This document shows positions 30,699 to 41,579 of a stretch of 64,000 nucleotides of DNA, piece by piece. Each line of letters begins with the position of its first letter. Position 1 is the stretch's first letter. Position numbers and translations under genes: made by a program. The stretch lies in contig NC_053393.1 in NCBI RefSeq assembly GCF_905171765.1, positions 66,433,371-66,497,370 of the forward strand. Reading direction: 5' to 3'. The notes below the pieces were generated by a model. The model saw only the letters and a list, made by a program, of their open reading frames with translations, did not search any database and had not been told where the DNA came from. Origin of the DNA: Bufo bufo. Lineage: Eukaryota > Chordata > Amphibia > Anura > Bufonidae.

Positions 30699-31132
30699 CA
30701 GCAACCCAGCGGTTATTGATTGGTTAACTCGTCATCCACTTCATCCCAAGTGACATCAGACACCCCCAGCCAACAGTCGGTGGGTTTCTCAGACACAACC
30801 CTTAGTTGGCTTGGCCCGGGAGCTGTCCCTGTGCACTCACCTGTCCTCAACCTGCCTCTGTCCTTTCCTCCACTAGGCGGGCAAGTCGTGATCAGGAGAG
30901 TGGCGTGGGAGCTGGTGTTGCGAGCGGTCAGGCTCCTGATCCAGAGACGGTTGAGGAGGACAACAGTAATGTGCAGACAGTACTTGATAAAGATGATGTA
31001 GCTGATCGCACTTAGGAGCCGGGTGACGAAGGGGCTTCATTATTTATTTATTTTTTCATTATATAATAATGTAATATTATAAAATCCGGTGTCTCCATGA
31101 TAAATTTGCAGAGTGGGGGCCCCGTCTGGCTT

Positions 31133-31590
31133 CTAATCACTTTCAAAACAATCCTTCATTGGGGCAAATAGATGCCGGATGACCAGGACGCTCCATGACC
31201 TTCCCAGGAGCTTCTATCAGGAGCAGCGGTTCATTTCTGAGACGTCCGTATAGTGCGGGGGGAATCCGAAGACCCTCTCTATCTCCGTGCACCACAGGAT
31301 ATCCTCCTTCCCATCCATGATGACTGGGAACTCGTGATGTTTTCCCTGACAAATAGAACGGGGCTGGTAGTTATGGTTTGAATCTTGATAAAGTTTGCGA
31401 CTCTTCCGGGCTCCAAGCAATCTTGAAGCTTTGTCTTATTGTCTGTAGCTACTAGAGGCCTGTTCATGCCAGGCAGGTTCCCCCAGAAGTATCTGGCTTG
31501 ATGAGCAGCTGATACCGCACTTGCATCAATCTTGACAGGATTCATCTCCAGGTGGAAAAGACTGGCCGATTCTCTCCTGTTTTAGGCAAC
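31133..31590 (-). pseudogene. dnmt3: DNMT3-type DNA methyltransferase C-terminus, processed pseudogene
   Basis: The minus strand encodes, in three frames, '[18 protein letters not shown]', '[13 protein letters not shown]', '[18 protein letters not shown]', then '[17 protein letters not shown]' and 'GRSWSVLVIRHLFAP', and stops at a TAG (31133-31135). This is the last part of the catalytic domain of DNMT3A/3B-type de novo cytosine-5 methyltransferases. Segments from what I recall as separate exons are joined without introns (across the [11 protein letters not shown] point, for example), so a retrocopy is likely. Frameshifts lie near 31390 and 31225, and the part before 'NPVKI' is shortened, with only 'ENRPVF' recognisable. 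An A-rich run of AAATAAATAAATAA type follows the stop at about 31045-31060 on this strand. Paralogue (3A or 3B) not resolved. Confidence 0.9.
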
Positions 31591-31780
31591 ACTTAATTTT
31601 TTTAAATTAAATTTATAAAGTATTTAATATTAAGTGGAACCAAAACTTCATTAAAATTCTAAGAAACTAAACTTAAATTCACCAATATATTATCCCAATC
31701 TTTGATGGAAATTCCCGGACAATCAATTTGCCAAGCCTTTTGTGCCGGAGAACATGTATTAAATTGTGCAGAGCCGAAGT

Positions 31781-32390
31781 GGCCTCCTCATGCTGCTGAC
31801 ACCTCCACACTTTGTCGTCGTGCTACTCGTGGCCTCCTCATGCTGCTGCCTCCTCCACAATCTCTCGTCGTTGTGCCACTCTGTGGCCTCCTCATGCTGC
31901 TGCCACCTCCACAATCTCTCGTCGTTGTGCCACTCTGTGGCCTCCTCATGCTCCTGCCACCTCCACAATCTCTCATCGTCATGCTACTCTGTTGGCTCCT
32001 CATGCTGCTGCCACCTCCACAATCACTCATCTTCGTGCCACTCTGTGGCTTCCTCATGCTGCTGCCACCTCCACAATCTCCCGTCATTGTGCTACTCGGT
32101 GGCCTCCTCATGCTGCTGCCACCTCCACAATCTCTCATTGTCGTGCCACTCTGTGGCCTCCTCATGCTGCTGCCACCCCCACAATCTCTTGTCATCCTGT
32201 TACTCTGTGTCCTCCTCATGCTTCTGCCACCTCCACAATCTCTCGTCGTCGTGCCACTCTGTGGCCTCCTGATGCTGCCGCCACCTCCAGACTCTGTCAA
32301 TGGGCCACTCTGTGGTCTCCTCATGCTGCTCCCACCTCACCACTATGTCATAGGTCCACTCTGTGGAGTTCTCATGCTGTTCCCACCCTG
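31781..32390 (+). repeat. 54-bp minisatellite, about 11 copies
   Basis: 'GGCCTCCTCATGCTGCTGCC' recurs at 31781, 31831, 31885 and 31939 and onward to about 32360, mostly at 54 bp (18 codons). The period keeps several frames open on both strands (287, 178 and 196 residues), all Leu/Ser/Cys- or Arg/Gly-repetitive. It lies in the old hAT-like element. I see no evidence that it is translated. Confidence 0.95.
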
Positions 32391-32399
32391 CCCACTTCA

Positions 32400-33140
32400 T
32401 AACTGGTTCACTATTTTGGCTTTCGGCCTGGCTGAAATCATAATTTATTTGACCTTTCTTCTGATCTGTCAGAAGGAAGGAAAAATGAGACGCACAATGG
32501 GTCCTGTCTGTGTATCAGCTGTAAGGCCTGTATGGTCCCATCAGAATTGGCTTATGATTTGGTAGCCAAAAGCAGGAGTTGGTACAAAACACAGAAGAAA
32601 TGCAAATATTCCATTCACTTGTCAGCTCTGTTTTTTTTTGGGCATTAGCAATACTGATGGATTATTCAGCAAATGCTGACCGAGTAAAGGCATATGCTTC
32701 ACAGACAGGATCCGTTTTTTGTGGGTTTTTGTTCTGACGGATCAGAAAAAGGGCAAATTAATCAGTGAAGTCAACACAAACTTATTGCTGACACCCTCTT
32801 CACTCTGTCGGGGGGGGGGGGGCTCTACTTGTATAAGCGTTTAATAGAACAGGTTCTGTAGACATCTATGTGGAATCAGCTAACGACAGTGTTAAAGGAG
32901 TGCGCTTCTTCTCGGCGCTAACATCGACCTGTAAGGCTGAGTTCATACTTGAGTTATTTGGTCAGTTTTGGCCCAGTGACTGCCCAAATAAGTGAGGTGT
33001 GCAGTGATTCTAAGTGTGATGCCTGTCATCTGCATGTCATACTGACACAGTATTATTTCACTACCACAGCAGACTCCCTATGCGTTACTGCAAGGCACAG
33101 TGTTCTACACCACTCTAAAGGCGCTCTGCAGCCAGGAAAA
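32400..33140. other. Non-coding part of the old hAT-like element
   Basis: Holds a G run (32811-32821) and MITE-like fragments ('AGGCTGAGTTCATACTTGAG' at 32935). No gene. A possible right-end region leads to the inverted terminus at 33255. Confidence 0.4.
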
Positions 33141-33423
33141 AGAAGTTTTTTAACTTAATTCACCGTGAATAAATTCGTATCGAACCAAATTTTTCCCCAA
33201 AAAATTTGTCGAACCGGCGAATCGCATTTTTTTTTAATTCACTCATCTCTAATTATTGCCTATATGTTGGCCTCCTGCGACAGTCCTTCATGCACCGGAG
33301 AAGAGTCATGTACTGCCAGGGAAGAGTCTGAGCATATTCATGAGATGACGATCCCTGCACCCACCTGCCACAGCCATTCATTAAAGAAAACTGGCGATGG
33401 GCAGAGAGTGAGAGCTCATGAAT

Positions 33424-33760
33424 AAGAGCTCATGCACACAACCGTATTTTCATTCCGTGTCCGTTCCGTGTGTTTTTTGCAGACCGTATGCAGAACCATT
33501 CATTTCTATGGGTCTGCAAAAAAAAATAGAAGTTACTCCGTGTGCACTCTGTTTCCATATGTCCATATTTCCATTCCGCAATAAAATATAAAATGTTCTA
33601 TTATTGTCCGCATTACGGACAAGGATAGGACTGTTCTATTAGGGGCCAGCTGTTCCGTTCCACAAAATACGGAATGCACACGGACGTCACCCGTATTTTT
33701 GCTGATCAGTTTTTTGTGGACTGAAAAATACATTCGGTCGTGTGCATGAGCCCTAAGCTG
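33424..33760. mobile_element. MITE with 'GCTCATGCACAC' ends
   Basis: The left 'AGAGCTCATGCACACAACCG' and right 'CGGTCGTGTGCATGAGCCCT' are inverted repeats. The interior has foldback words ('TTGTCCGCATTACGGACAA', 'CCGTGTGTTTTTTGC'). Non-coding. Likely hAT-type by overall look, not proved. Confidence 0.8.
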
Positions 33761-34546
33761 GACTCTTCTCTGGCAGCACCTGACTCTTTACCGGCTTGTG
33801 CTTCCGGCATTACACAGCAGGTTCTCAAAAATCACTTTACAATAGCAGATAAGTGAAAGGCTGCCAAAATCAACTCAAGTGAGGTCAGCAGAAAGTAGCT
33901 GACAGGTTCCCTTTAAAAAAGGTCCCATAAAATAAATATACGAACCAATCCATTCACTCCAGTATTATGCACAAAATATACTATACAGAAGCACAGGCTG
34001 AGAATATCAGATCAGTTAACAGCAGCTTTTTGAGGGTCTCCAGACCAAATATTCCCATATTAAAAAGAAAAAAACACGGTGAAAGCTAAATAAAGCACCA
34101 ACAGAGGAGATGACATATTACAGAGACTCGAAGTTCGCTAACCTTTAAAGCTGATATTAATCAAAGGTGAAGCTGCACTTCATCAATGCACAAGTCATCA
34201 TTTCCGTGCCAAGCAGAAGAACGGAAAAGATAACTTCACAGCTCTGAAAAGGATTGTTCCCATTTATTCTTCAAAAATAACTAACTTTTCCCCTTAGGTT
34301 TTTTGAACAGATGGCAAACAGGCGTCAGTAACAATGCACATTTTCCAAGCAGGTGCTAAAGAGCATCAAAACAACAGCACCACACCTCATACAGAGAGAA
34401 AAACACCAGAAATCACAGCGCGAGGTGTAAGATACCAGGTGAAAAAATCCCAGAAATATAGTAATGAGCGATCGTTCTATCTAATATTTATCTATTTAAC
34501 TTGCAATCTGAGTTAAGTATATAGTTTTGCAAGTAAACATTCAGTC
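33761..34546. other. No gene seen
   Basis: A/T-rich sequence with no recognisable frame, inverted ends or RNA gene. Possibly old intron or intergenic DNA. Confidence 0.45.
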
Positions 34547-35225
34547 TAAGGGTACTTTCACACTAGCGTTATTCTTTTCCGGCATTGAGTTCCTTCCTAG
34601 GGGCTCAATACCGCAAAAGAACTGATCAGTTTTAGGCTACATGTACACGAACGTTAGGGCTCCGTGCCCGTGCTGCAGACCGCAAATTGCGGTCCGCAAT
34701 GCACGGGCACAGACCGTGGGGCAGCCGCATGCGGATCGCTGACCCATTCACTTGAATGGGGTCCGCGATCCGCATCCGGCGGTCCGCACTGCAAAAAAGT
34801 AGTGCACGCGTCCAGAAACACCACAGAACACTCCGTAGTGCTTCAGCGGGGTTCCGATCCGTGCCTCCGTTCCGCATCTCCGTGATTGTGGATCCATTCA
34901 AGTGATCCACAATCATGCCAGATCCTGGAGCCGGCATTTTTTCCCATTGAAATGCATTAATGCCGGATCCGGCCCCGAGTGTTCCGGAAAAATGGATTCC
35001 GGCATTGCCGCATGCTCAGACAAATGTGAAAAAAATAAATGCCGGATCCGTTTTTCCGAATGACACCGGAGAAACGGATCCGGCATTTCAATGCATTTGT
35101 CATACGGATCAGGATCCTGATCCGCCTGACAAATGCCATCAGTTTGCATATACGTTTTGACGGATCCGGCAGTCTGTTCCAGCGACCGAACTGCCTACCT
35201 GCCGGAATCCTCTGCCGCAAGGCTA
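34547..35225. mobile_element. Nested foldback MITEs
   Basis: The left end 'AAGGGTACTTTCACACTAGC' matches the end type of the 7392-7813 MITE. A second unit begins at about 34634 ('GGCTACATGTACACGAACGT'). The interior has many inverted words, such as 'TGGATCCATTCAAGTGATCCA' and 'GCCGGATCC' on either side of 'GATCCGGC', and 'GATCAGGATCCTGATC' (35106-35121), a perfect 16-bp palindrome. No coding capacity. Confidence 0.75.
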
Positions 35226-36030
35226 CATGCACACGGATGTTAAAAATGGCCTTTTAATCGAGGTTTAAGTAACGGTCATCACACAGCCATTTTTAGCACC
35301 AATTAAAGTTTATGGAGCCACCAAAATTAGGACATGCCCTATATTTGGCCATTTTCACGGGCAGACGGACTGCATTGAAACCAATGGGATCGTTTTTATC
35401 AGCCTCTTAGACAGGAGGGCACCCTTCTAACAGATGTTAAAAATGGATACGCTACTTCAATACGGTCTTTTAGGGGTTTAAAAAATAAAAAGACTTACTT
35501 TATCCACTTGCACGCACAGCGGCAGTCACTCCACTCTTGATTGAACCTGTGCTTAGCGTGATGACGTCACTACTTGATCATGCAGTGACGTCACCACGCT
35601 TAACACTGGTCCTTTGGCAGGTCCTTCACAATCAAGAGAGGAGTGACTGCCTCTGTGCGTGCAAGTGGAAGAGGTGAGTGATTTATTTATTTTTTAAAAA
35701 AATAATAATTACAGCTGAGGACCACTGTGGGAGACATTGGGGGCCACTATGGGGGACATTATTACTGCTGGGGGGTCACTATGGGGGGCTTTCTTACTCT
35801 TGGAGCCACTATGAGGGACTTTATTACTGATGGGAGCCACTATGGGGGACATTATGTATACAGTAGGGGTTGCGATTTTCTGTAAAAAAAAAAAAAAGCC
35901 AATGAAACTCATCAATTTTTTACAGCCATGAAAAACAGATGCAAAACGGACACAAATGGTTGAAAAATGGCAATGAAAAACTGACAGTGTGTCCATTTTT
36001 AATGCCTGTTTTTTTTCATGTAGACTAATT
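35220..36030. mobile_element. Foldback MITE with 36-40 bp internal repeats
   Basis: The ends 'GGCTACATGCACACGGATG' and 'AACTGACAGTGTGTCCATTTT' are partly inverted. The core (35505-35670) is a palindrome: 'CACTTGCACGCACAG' against 'CTGTGCGTGCAAGTG'. Two perfect CRE octamers TGACGTCA lie at 35562-35569 and 35586-35593. 35711-35860 holds four ~36-40 bp repeats of 'GCCACTATGGGGGACATTAT'. Non-coding. Confidence 0.8.
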
Positions 36031-36067
36031 TGTACCTTATTTATTTATATCCCTGCTCATTCTATAC

Positions 36068-36175
36068 TGAGGAGTCCGGTGGGCGGTCCTATCAATGACA
36101 GGCAGCCTTCCCTGTATTTACGCTCATACAGAGAAGGCTGCTAATCACTGATAGGACCGCCCACTGGACTCCTAA
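36068..36175. repeat. ~48-bp-arm imperfect palindrome
   Basis: 'GGAGTCCGGTGGGCGGTCCT' (from about 36071) pairs with 'AGGACCGCCCACTGGACTCC' (about 36152-36171). Inner words 'CAGCCTTCCCTGTAT' and 'ATACAGAGAAGGCTG' also pair. Non-coding MITE core. Confidence 0.85.
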
Positions 36176-36179
36176 AAGC

Positions 36180-36526
36180 ATAAAAAGTGCAATGATTTAA
36201 ATCACATTTGATAGGATCTCTTCCCACAAAATTCACTCACCCCTAGTCAGCAGTATGCAACACAAGTGCTTTACTATAGGAGACCATGCAGAACTGACCG
36301 AGCTTTGGTAGTGGACATTTTGCTAGACAACTGCCCAAGTGAAGCAAAATTTCAGGTTATACAGTAGTGTTATCCCCCACAAGAATGAGGATCTTCTATT
36401 CAGGACATTCTCTACCTCTACAGGACCCAACAAAATTTGTGCATTTGTGTATTACACATAGTTGATAGTCTAGTGCCTCACTGCAAGGCAGTGCTCTACT
36501 TCAAAGGGTTAACAAAATGGGCTTTT
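36180..36526. other. No gene seen
   Basis: Mixed sequence up to the Gmr1-like LTR. No frame or repeat structure that I can name. Confidence 0.4.
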
Positions 36527-37696
36527 TGTGGGATTTGCTCTGGTAGACAGGCTAGCGGACGCAGTACAGAGGTAACCACAAAGTCTTTAACTTAAACAGT
36601 TCAGTGTTTCATTCACACATAAGGAAAAACAAAAAGCAGCGGTTTGCAGTCTTGGCGTTTGTTCACACCATAGAAAGTTCACAGAACAAAATCCTTCACC
36701 TGGTAAGCAATTTTTCCACCCGCAGTCCACAGCAGGCTTTAGGGCCTGTTTCCCAGCATGCATCTCTCAGTGAGATGTGGCTTCTTTCTGTCACGACCAT
36801 GGTCATGGTCGTGACTCCCCCGCATGCAGTTGCCTGCGGTTTGGTCTGTTGTCAACCACATGGTGAGGACTGCTGGTATGTTGCCTCACATGTGGTTGCC
36901 GCTGGCACATGATTGTATTCACAGTATTCACATTGTATTCACAGTATTCACAGGTTCCTGAGTATGAGCCCTCCTACCATCAAGGTCGGCTCATACAGCT
37001 AGGAGTCAGGGTCAGATTAGGGATGCGCTAGGAGGTGACCTGCGCCCTAATTCTGTTGTCCTGGTCAAGCAGCTTCCACTTAACTTAACATCAGACAGAT
37101 TAGAGTTACCCCCACTCTAATCCGTGACACTTTCACTCCCAGGAAAGTTCTCAGTTCCCAAACACACAGAGACTGACACCGCTCCACTGTCAGAGAGGAG
37201 AAAACCACATCCAGCTGACACTGCTGGCCGGGTTAAATATAGGCCAGTAAAGACCCGGCCTGGAACGTGGTGAGAAGCCACATACCAACCTCTCCAATTC
37301 TGAGGAATTTTAACCATTTTTTGTTAAGAGTTCGTAGAGATTTTAAAGAGTAACCAATAAAGAATTACAATTTTTATAAAATATTAGTCAGAGAGGTGGA
37401 TAGAAGCCACGCTTAGGTCCTAGAGACCTTTGAACCTCACTCTATATTATATATAGCATGGCCACCTCCTGTAGGACCTACAAGTTTGTTGGTTGGATGA
37501 AGCCACATACCCAGCACTTTGGCTGCTCCCAGTAAGAGCCAGCCCGGATAGGCTTTACAGCGATACTAACAGCAAACAGTGTCATTCAGCACTAGCTGCC
37601 GCTGACACTCGAAACTACCGGCTCTTACCTCACCGAGGCCAGGAACCTCGGTGACACATACCTTCCGTCAATGACGGACCCTTGCGCCTTCCTACA
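36527..37696 (-). repeat. Gmr1-like 3' LTR (holds a solo LTR)
   Basis: The block 36527-36700 ('GATTTGCTCTGGTAGACAGG', 'CAGTTCAGTGTTTCATTCAC') is repeated directly at 41582-41745, as LTRs should be. On the minus strand the LTR would begin TGTAGG just after the purine tract 'AAAGGGGGGAGGTA' (37697-37710) and end CACA at 36527. Without the inserted solo LTR it is about 824 bp. Confidence 0.75.
36789..37129 (+). mobile_element. Solo LTR (341 bp) inside the Gmr1-like LTR
   Basis: It starts TGTCACGACC and ends TCCGTGACA, flanked by the 5-bp duplication CTTTC (36784-36788, 37130-37134). Its segment 'GTATGAGCCCTCCTACCATC' and 'GGATGCGCTAGGAGGTGACC' is an inverted relative of 50375-50462. A solo LTR forms by recombination between the LTRs of a full element. 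Confidence 0.92.
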
Positions 37697-38554
37697 TACC
37701 TCCCCCCTTTGTTCAAACCTGAGGGGGTGAACACCCGCCAGACAGTGAACACGGGACAGGGCATCTGCGTTTCCCTGTAACCTGCCTGCCCTATGTTCCA
37801 CGGAAAACTTGAAGTTTTGTAAGGATAAGAACAATCTGGTGACCCGAGCATTCCTCTCTTTGGCTTGGCTCATCCACTTGAGAGGGGAGTGGTCGGTCAC
37901 CAGACGGAACTTTCTCCCCAACAGATAATAGCAGAGAGACTCGAGTGCCACTTGATGGCCAGGCACTCTCTCTCCACTCTACTGTAACTAGTCTCGGCTG
38001 GGGTAAGTTTGCGGCTCAGGAAAACAATGGGATGTTCCTCCCCATTGACTTCCTGAGAGAGTACAGCTCCGAGGCCTACTTCAGAGGCATCGGTCTGTAC
38101 CACAAACTCCCTTTGAAGGTCAGGAGTCACCAAAACCGGGCACCCACACAGGGCAGACTTCAAAACGGACAAAGCCTCTTCAGCTTGGTCATTCCAGTGG
38201 ACCGTCAACGGAGCAACTAAAGTGGCAAAATGGGGAACGAACCTCATAATAGCCCACCATTCCCAGGAATTACTTTATTTGCCTAGTGGTGACAGGTCGG
38301 GGACAATTCCGAAATGCCTCAGTTTTGTTCACCTGAGGTTTGATAATTCCGCGCCCAATTACATACCCCAGGTACTTGGTCTCTTCTAACCCTATCGCAC
38401 ACTTTTTTGGGTTAGCGGTCAGTACAGCCTTCCTACGGGAGTCCACTACAGCCTGCACTTTTGGTAGATGACTTTCCCAGTCGGTACTATGAATGACAAT
38501 ATCGTCCAGGTAAGCCGAAGCGTACCGACGATGTGGACAAAGTACAACGTCCAT
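37697..38554 (-). pseudogene. Gmr1-like RT (C-terminal half) and RNase H
   Basis: The minus strand shows the RT motif 'YASAYLDDIVIHS' (near 38510), 'KKCAIGLEETKYLGYVIG', then RNase H with 'FVVQTDASEVGLGAVLSQ', 'PIVFLSRKLTPAE' and 'VTDHSPLKWM'. It ends near the purine tract. Three frames are needed (shifts near 38260 and 37900), so it is inactive. Its N-terminal half is at 39226-40020, separated by an insert. Confidence 0.9.
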
Positions 38555-38575
38555 GAGCTGTTGAAAAGTGGCAGG

Positions 38576-39221
38576 GACGCTGTCCCGGGACGCCGAGGCG
38601 CTCGCTCTCCTCAGCGCCGTCGGCGTCCCTTTGCTGTACAGGAGAGAGGACGCACATAGCGTCCTCGTCTCCTAGGAAACAGGAGGTGGGACGGACGGCC
38701 GGCGTCCTCAGTTCCCCCAGTAACCAGGGGAAGTCTGAGCACCGAGCTGGACACTCGGTGCTCGGCTGTTCTCCCTGGTGCAGGTCATGTGGTGCTGGCC
38801 ACGTCACATGACGTCAGCCTGCCAGTATTTAACAGGCAGCCTGCTGGCCACAGGTTGCCTGTTAATTAGGTATCTGGCGTTTGTTTGGTTTCCTGCATAC
38901 TTACCTGATCCTGTGTTCCCTGACGATTCTCTGCCTGCTCCTCCTGTACTGCGCATCTCTCCTGGTATTCTGACCCCGGCTTCCGCCTGATGATACTTTG
39001 CGGACTCCTGTTGTACTTAGTCTATCTCCTGGTATTTGATCTCTGCTTCTCCTGACTATTCTCTGCTTATTCCTTGGTACTGCGTAGCTCTCTTGGTATT
39101 TACCCGGTCCGTTCACGTTCCGTTATTTGTCTTGTCTGTCCTTCCCGCACGTATCCTAAGTTAGGGACTGCCGTCCAGTTGTACCCTGTCATGAGGGTGG
39201 AGCGCAGTGGTCACTATCCAT
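38576..39221 (+). mobile_element. Solo-LTR-like insert in the Gmr1-like RT
   Basis: The RT reading breaks at 'PFGLHGA' on one side and resumes with 'PATFQQLMDVV' on the other. The 5-bp word GCAGG flanks the insert (38571-38575, 39222-39226). The insert begins GACGCTGTCCC and ends CACTATCCAT, so it lacks the usual TG/CA ends. Its repeated 'CTCCTGGTATT.TGA' and 'GATTCTCTGCCTG' words and the 'CACGTATCCTAAGTTAGGGA' block resemble Gypsy LTR sequence. A CRE octamer TGACGTCA lies at 38809-38816. Confidence 0.7.
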
Positions 39222-39225
39222 GCAG

Positions 39226-40200
39226 GCACCATGCAGACCAAAGGGTAACACCTTATACTGGTATAGCCCTTCTGGTGTGATGAAAGCAGTTTTCTCTTTG
39301 GCAGCCTCCGTCAAGGGTACCTGCCAGTACCCTTTGCTGAGGTCCAACACAGAAAAATACCGAGCTTGTCCTAACCTCTCAATAAGCTCATCCACCCGAG
39401 GCATGGGATATGCATCAAACTTAGAGATTTTGTTTAGTTTGCAAAAATCGTTACAGAACCGTAATGTCCCATCCGGCTTGGGTATTAAGACTATCATACT
39501 GGCCCAATCACTTTTGGACTCCTCAATGACGTCTAGCTGCAGCATTAGCTGCACTTCCTCCACGATGGCTTGTCGACGAGCCTCGGGTACCCAGTATGGT
39601 TTTAACCAGACTTTTGCCTGAGGCTCAGTGATAATGTCATGCCGGATTATGGAAGTGCGTCCAGGGAGGTTCGAAAACACATCCGTGTTCCGACTAATGA
39701 ACTCCCTGGCTTCCTGAGACTGTTTAGAGGAGAGGCTGTCAGCAATTTTCACTGTGGCAGCAGCTTCCCTTGCTTCAAACAGAGGGGCCAAAACCGCTTC
39801 CCCTAGAAACCCTGGTCGTGGGCTGTCTTCAGTACAGGTTTCCCTATCTTTCCATGGTTTGAGCAGATTCACATGGTACACCTGCTCCGGCTTTCGCCGC
39901 CTCCCCGGCTGATGTACCTTGTAATCTACCTCTCCAATTTTTTCAAGTACCTCGTAGGGCCCCTGCCACCTAGCTAGGAACTTACTGTCTATGGTTAGTA
40001 CCAGAACCAACACACGATCACCCGGGTTTAAGTTCCGGACCCGAGCCTGCCGATTATAGACCCTACTCTGGGCTTGCTGCCTCCATATGCTCCCTAACCA
40101 GAGGTAAAACTGTTTCTATCCGTCCTTGCATCTGGGTGACGTACTTAACTACACTTACCATATTTATAATGTTTGATTAAACCTCTCTACCAGGCCATCC
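39226..40200 (-). pseudogene. Gmr1-like integrase C-terminus fused ahead of RT
   Basis: From 40200 down the minus strand: 'DGLVERFNQTL' (the integrase block with the catalytic Glu), then 'RQARVRNLNPGDRVLVLV', 'FLARWQGPYEVLEKIGEVDY' and 'VYHVNLLKPWKD' (integrase C-terminal module). A ~60-residue linker follows, then RT: 'VFSNLPGRTSIIRHDI', 'DWASMIVLIPKPDG', 'LRFCNDFCKLN', 'FSVLDLSKGYWQVPL', 'YQYKVLPFGL'. One continuous frame (40013-39189) holds both integrase end and RT start, which proves the integrase-before-RT order. The integrase core with both Asp residues is deleted near 40200. Confidence 0.92.
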
Positions 40201-41370
40201 TCCATGTCTCCCACCATCCACTGAAGTTGCAGTCACCCCTACCGCTGGCCCTTCGGACTCAGGTTCCCAGGGTTCTGGTCTCCCCCCTGAGCCAGGCCAC
40301 TCTGCTAGGGTTACATCTGTCTCACGGGTATCGGTAACTTTCATATCCGGACTTAGTGCCGGGAAATCGGGGAAGTCTCTCCCAATTATTAGTATATACT
40401 GTAATTTTGTGGCGCCGGCCACCGTTGATAGAGAGACCAGGGCGGTGGGATAGTCCTTTAAGTCTCCATGAATGCACACAACGCCGACCTTTCAGTATAC
40501 TCGGCGGGCTGCACCAGCGCAGCTCTTACCAGGCTCCCTGAATCCAGAAGTTCCAACGCCAGAGTGTCCCCCACTTCCACCTGGCACAGGTGGTTATTGT
40601 CTACAGTCTCGGAGGTTCCTGTGGCACATAGCTTCCTGGCATACAAAGAGTGGTGGTAGCCATAGTTGGTATCCATGGGTTCACCCCGATGGGGACAGTC
40701 GGCCCTTATGTGTCCCGGGTTGTGACACCACCAGCAGACCACCGGGGCTTGGTCTGCAGGGGGTACGTCCCAGGTGGGTTTGGCTGGCACCAGGTGCCGG
40801 GTCTGGGGTGGAGATTTCCGGGGTTTGACTGGCCCCCTTCTAAAAGAACCCCTCTGCAGATTTCTGGTGGCTTCGTAGCGCTCCACTAGGTCGACCATCT
40901 CTAAAGCATTACCAGGAGACACCTGGCAGATCCCTCCAGAACACATCCGCCAACAGACTGTCCAGCATAGAAGTGGGAGTCAGTATGTCAGGCTGCAACC
41001 GGTGTAGCAGGTCATAATATTGTGGTCTGGCGGGTTCAGCCGGGTTAAATTCCCACTGATGCACCCGCTGGGCCCGGACCAATACATTCATCACCAGTCT
41101 CGCCAGGATCTCACCTTTTACAGTCGGGTAGTCGGCCGCTTGATCATCAGGGAGATCGAAAAACACTTGCTGGGGTCCAGACGCCAGGAACGGAGCGACA
41201 ACCCCAGCCCACTGGTCTCGGGGTAACTTCTCTCTCACGGCCACCTTTTCGAACACCGCCAGATAGGTCTCGACGTCATCCAAGGTGGTCATCTTAGGGA
41301 TCGCCGCATGGACAGCTTTCCGGGCATCATGGACGTTCTGGGACGCTCCTGCCGCTTGCAACCCTATCAC
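40201..41370 (-). pseudogene. Gmr1-like gag with SCAN-like segment, zinc knuckle and protease
   Basis: Gag frame 41370-40909: 'GPQQVFFDLPDDQAADYP', 'RAQRVHQWEFNPAEPARP', 'LLADVFWRDLPGVSW'. The last part and its follow-on 'NALEMVDLVERYEATRN' have the spacing and pattern of SCAN domains, which are thought to derive from Gmr1-like capsids. Next is a CCHC knuckle, 'CWWCHNPGHIRADCPHRG', then protease with 'LALELLDSGSLVRAALV'. A frameshift lies near 40925. After 40479 the frame degenerates and joins the integrase remnant. Confidence 0.9.
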
Positions 41371-41579
41371 AGCTGGTTAGTTTCCTGCTGCTGCTTGTTA
41401 ACCTCCCGCTGCTGTAAGTTAGCCTCCACGAGGGCTTTCACGACTGCCTTCATTTTGTCAGGGGACACGGGTCGTAACCTTGCTGGCTTAATATAGGACA
41501 TGCACTTGTGCCTGGGAAAACAAAAAACTTTTCGGCCCTCAGGCCTGCCTCAATGCGTTTGCCCGCATCCGACACCAAT

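Larger units (their letters stand above)
17824..31015 (+). pseudogene. Old hAT-like transposase N-terminus, split by the younger hAT
   Basis: The start at 17824 begins MSDREVPGHAQ and continues through an Arg/Gly-rich stretch to 'LPVLSSGCVLTS', where the younger hAT inserted (17967-30690). It resumes at 30691-30698 with 'SNPAVIDWLTR'. It then frameshifts into a Ser/Thr/Pro-rich stretch ('SSTSSQVTSDTPSQQ') until a stop near 31000. The younger hAT transposase also begins with an Arg/Gly-rich segment, so the two are probably related. The zinc finger and catalytic domain of this copy are absent. Confidence 0.7.
16042..33255 (+). mobile_element. Old hAT-like element, split by later insertions
   Basis: The left end 'TAGAGATGAGTGAATCAA' at about 16042 and right end 'TTCACTCATCTCTA' at about 33242-33255 are inverted. 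Between them lie a CCAAT/TATA leader, a transposase start at 17824, its continuation after 30698, and a 54-bp minisatellite. The flanking octamers (ATCATCAG and ATTATTGC) do not match well, so the two ends may belong to different copies. A younger hAT sits inside it. Confidence 0.5.

Noticed and set aside
31702..32565. 287-residue plus frame and the 178- and 196-residue frames over the same stretch
   Set aside because: All come from the 54-bp minisatellite; the repetitive composition matches no protein family.
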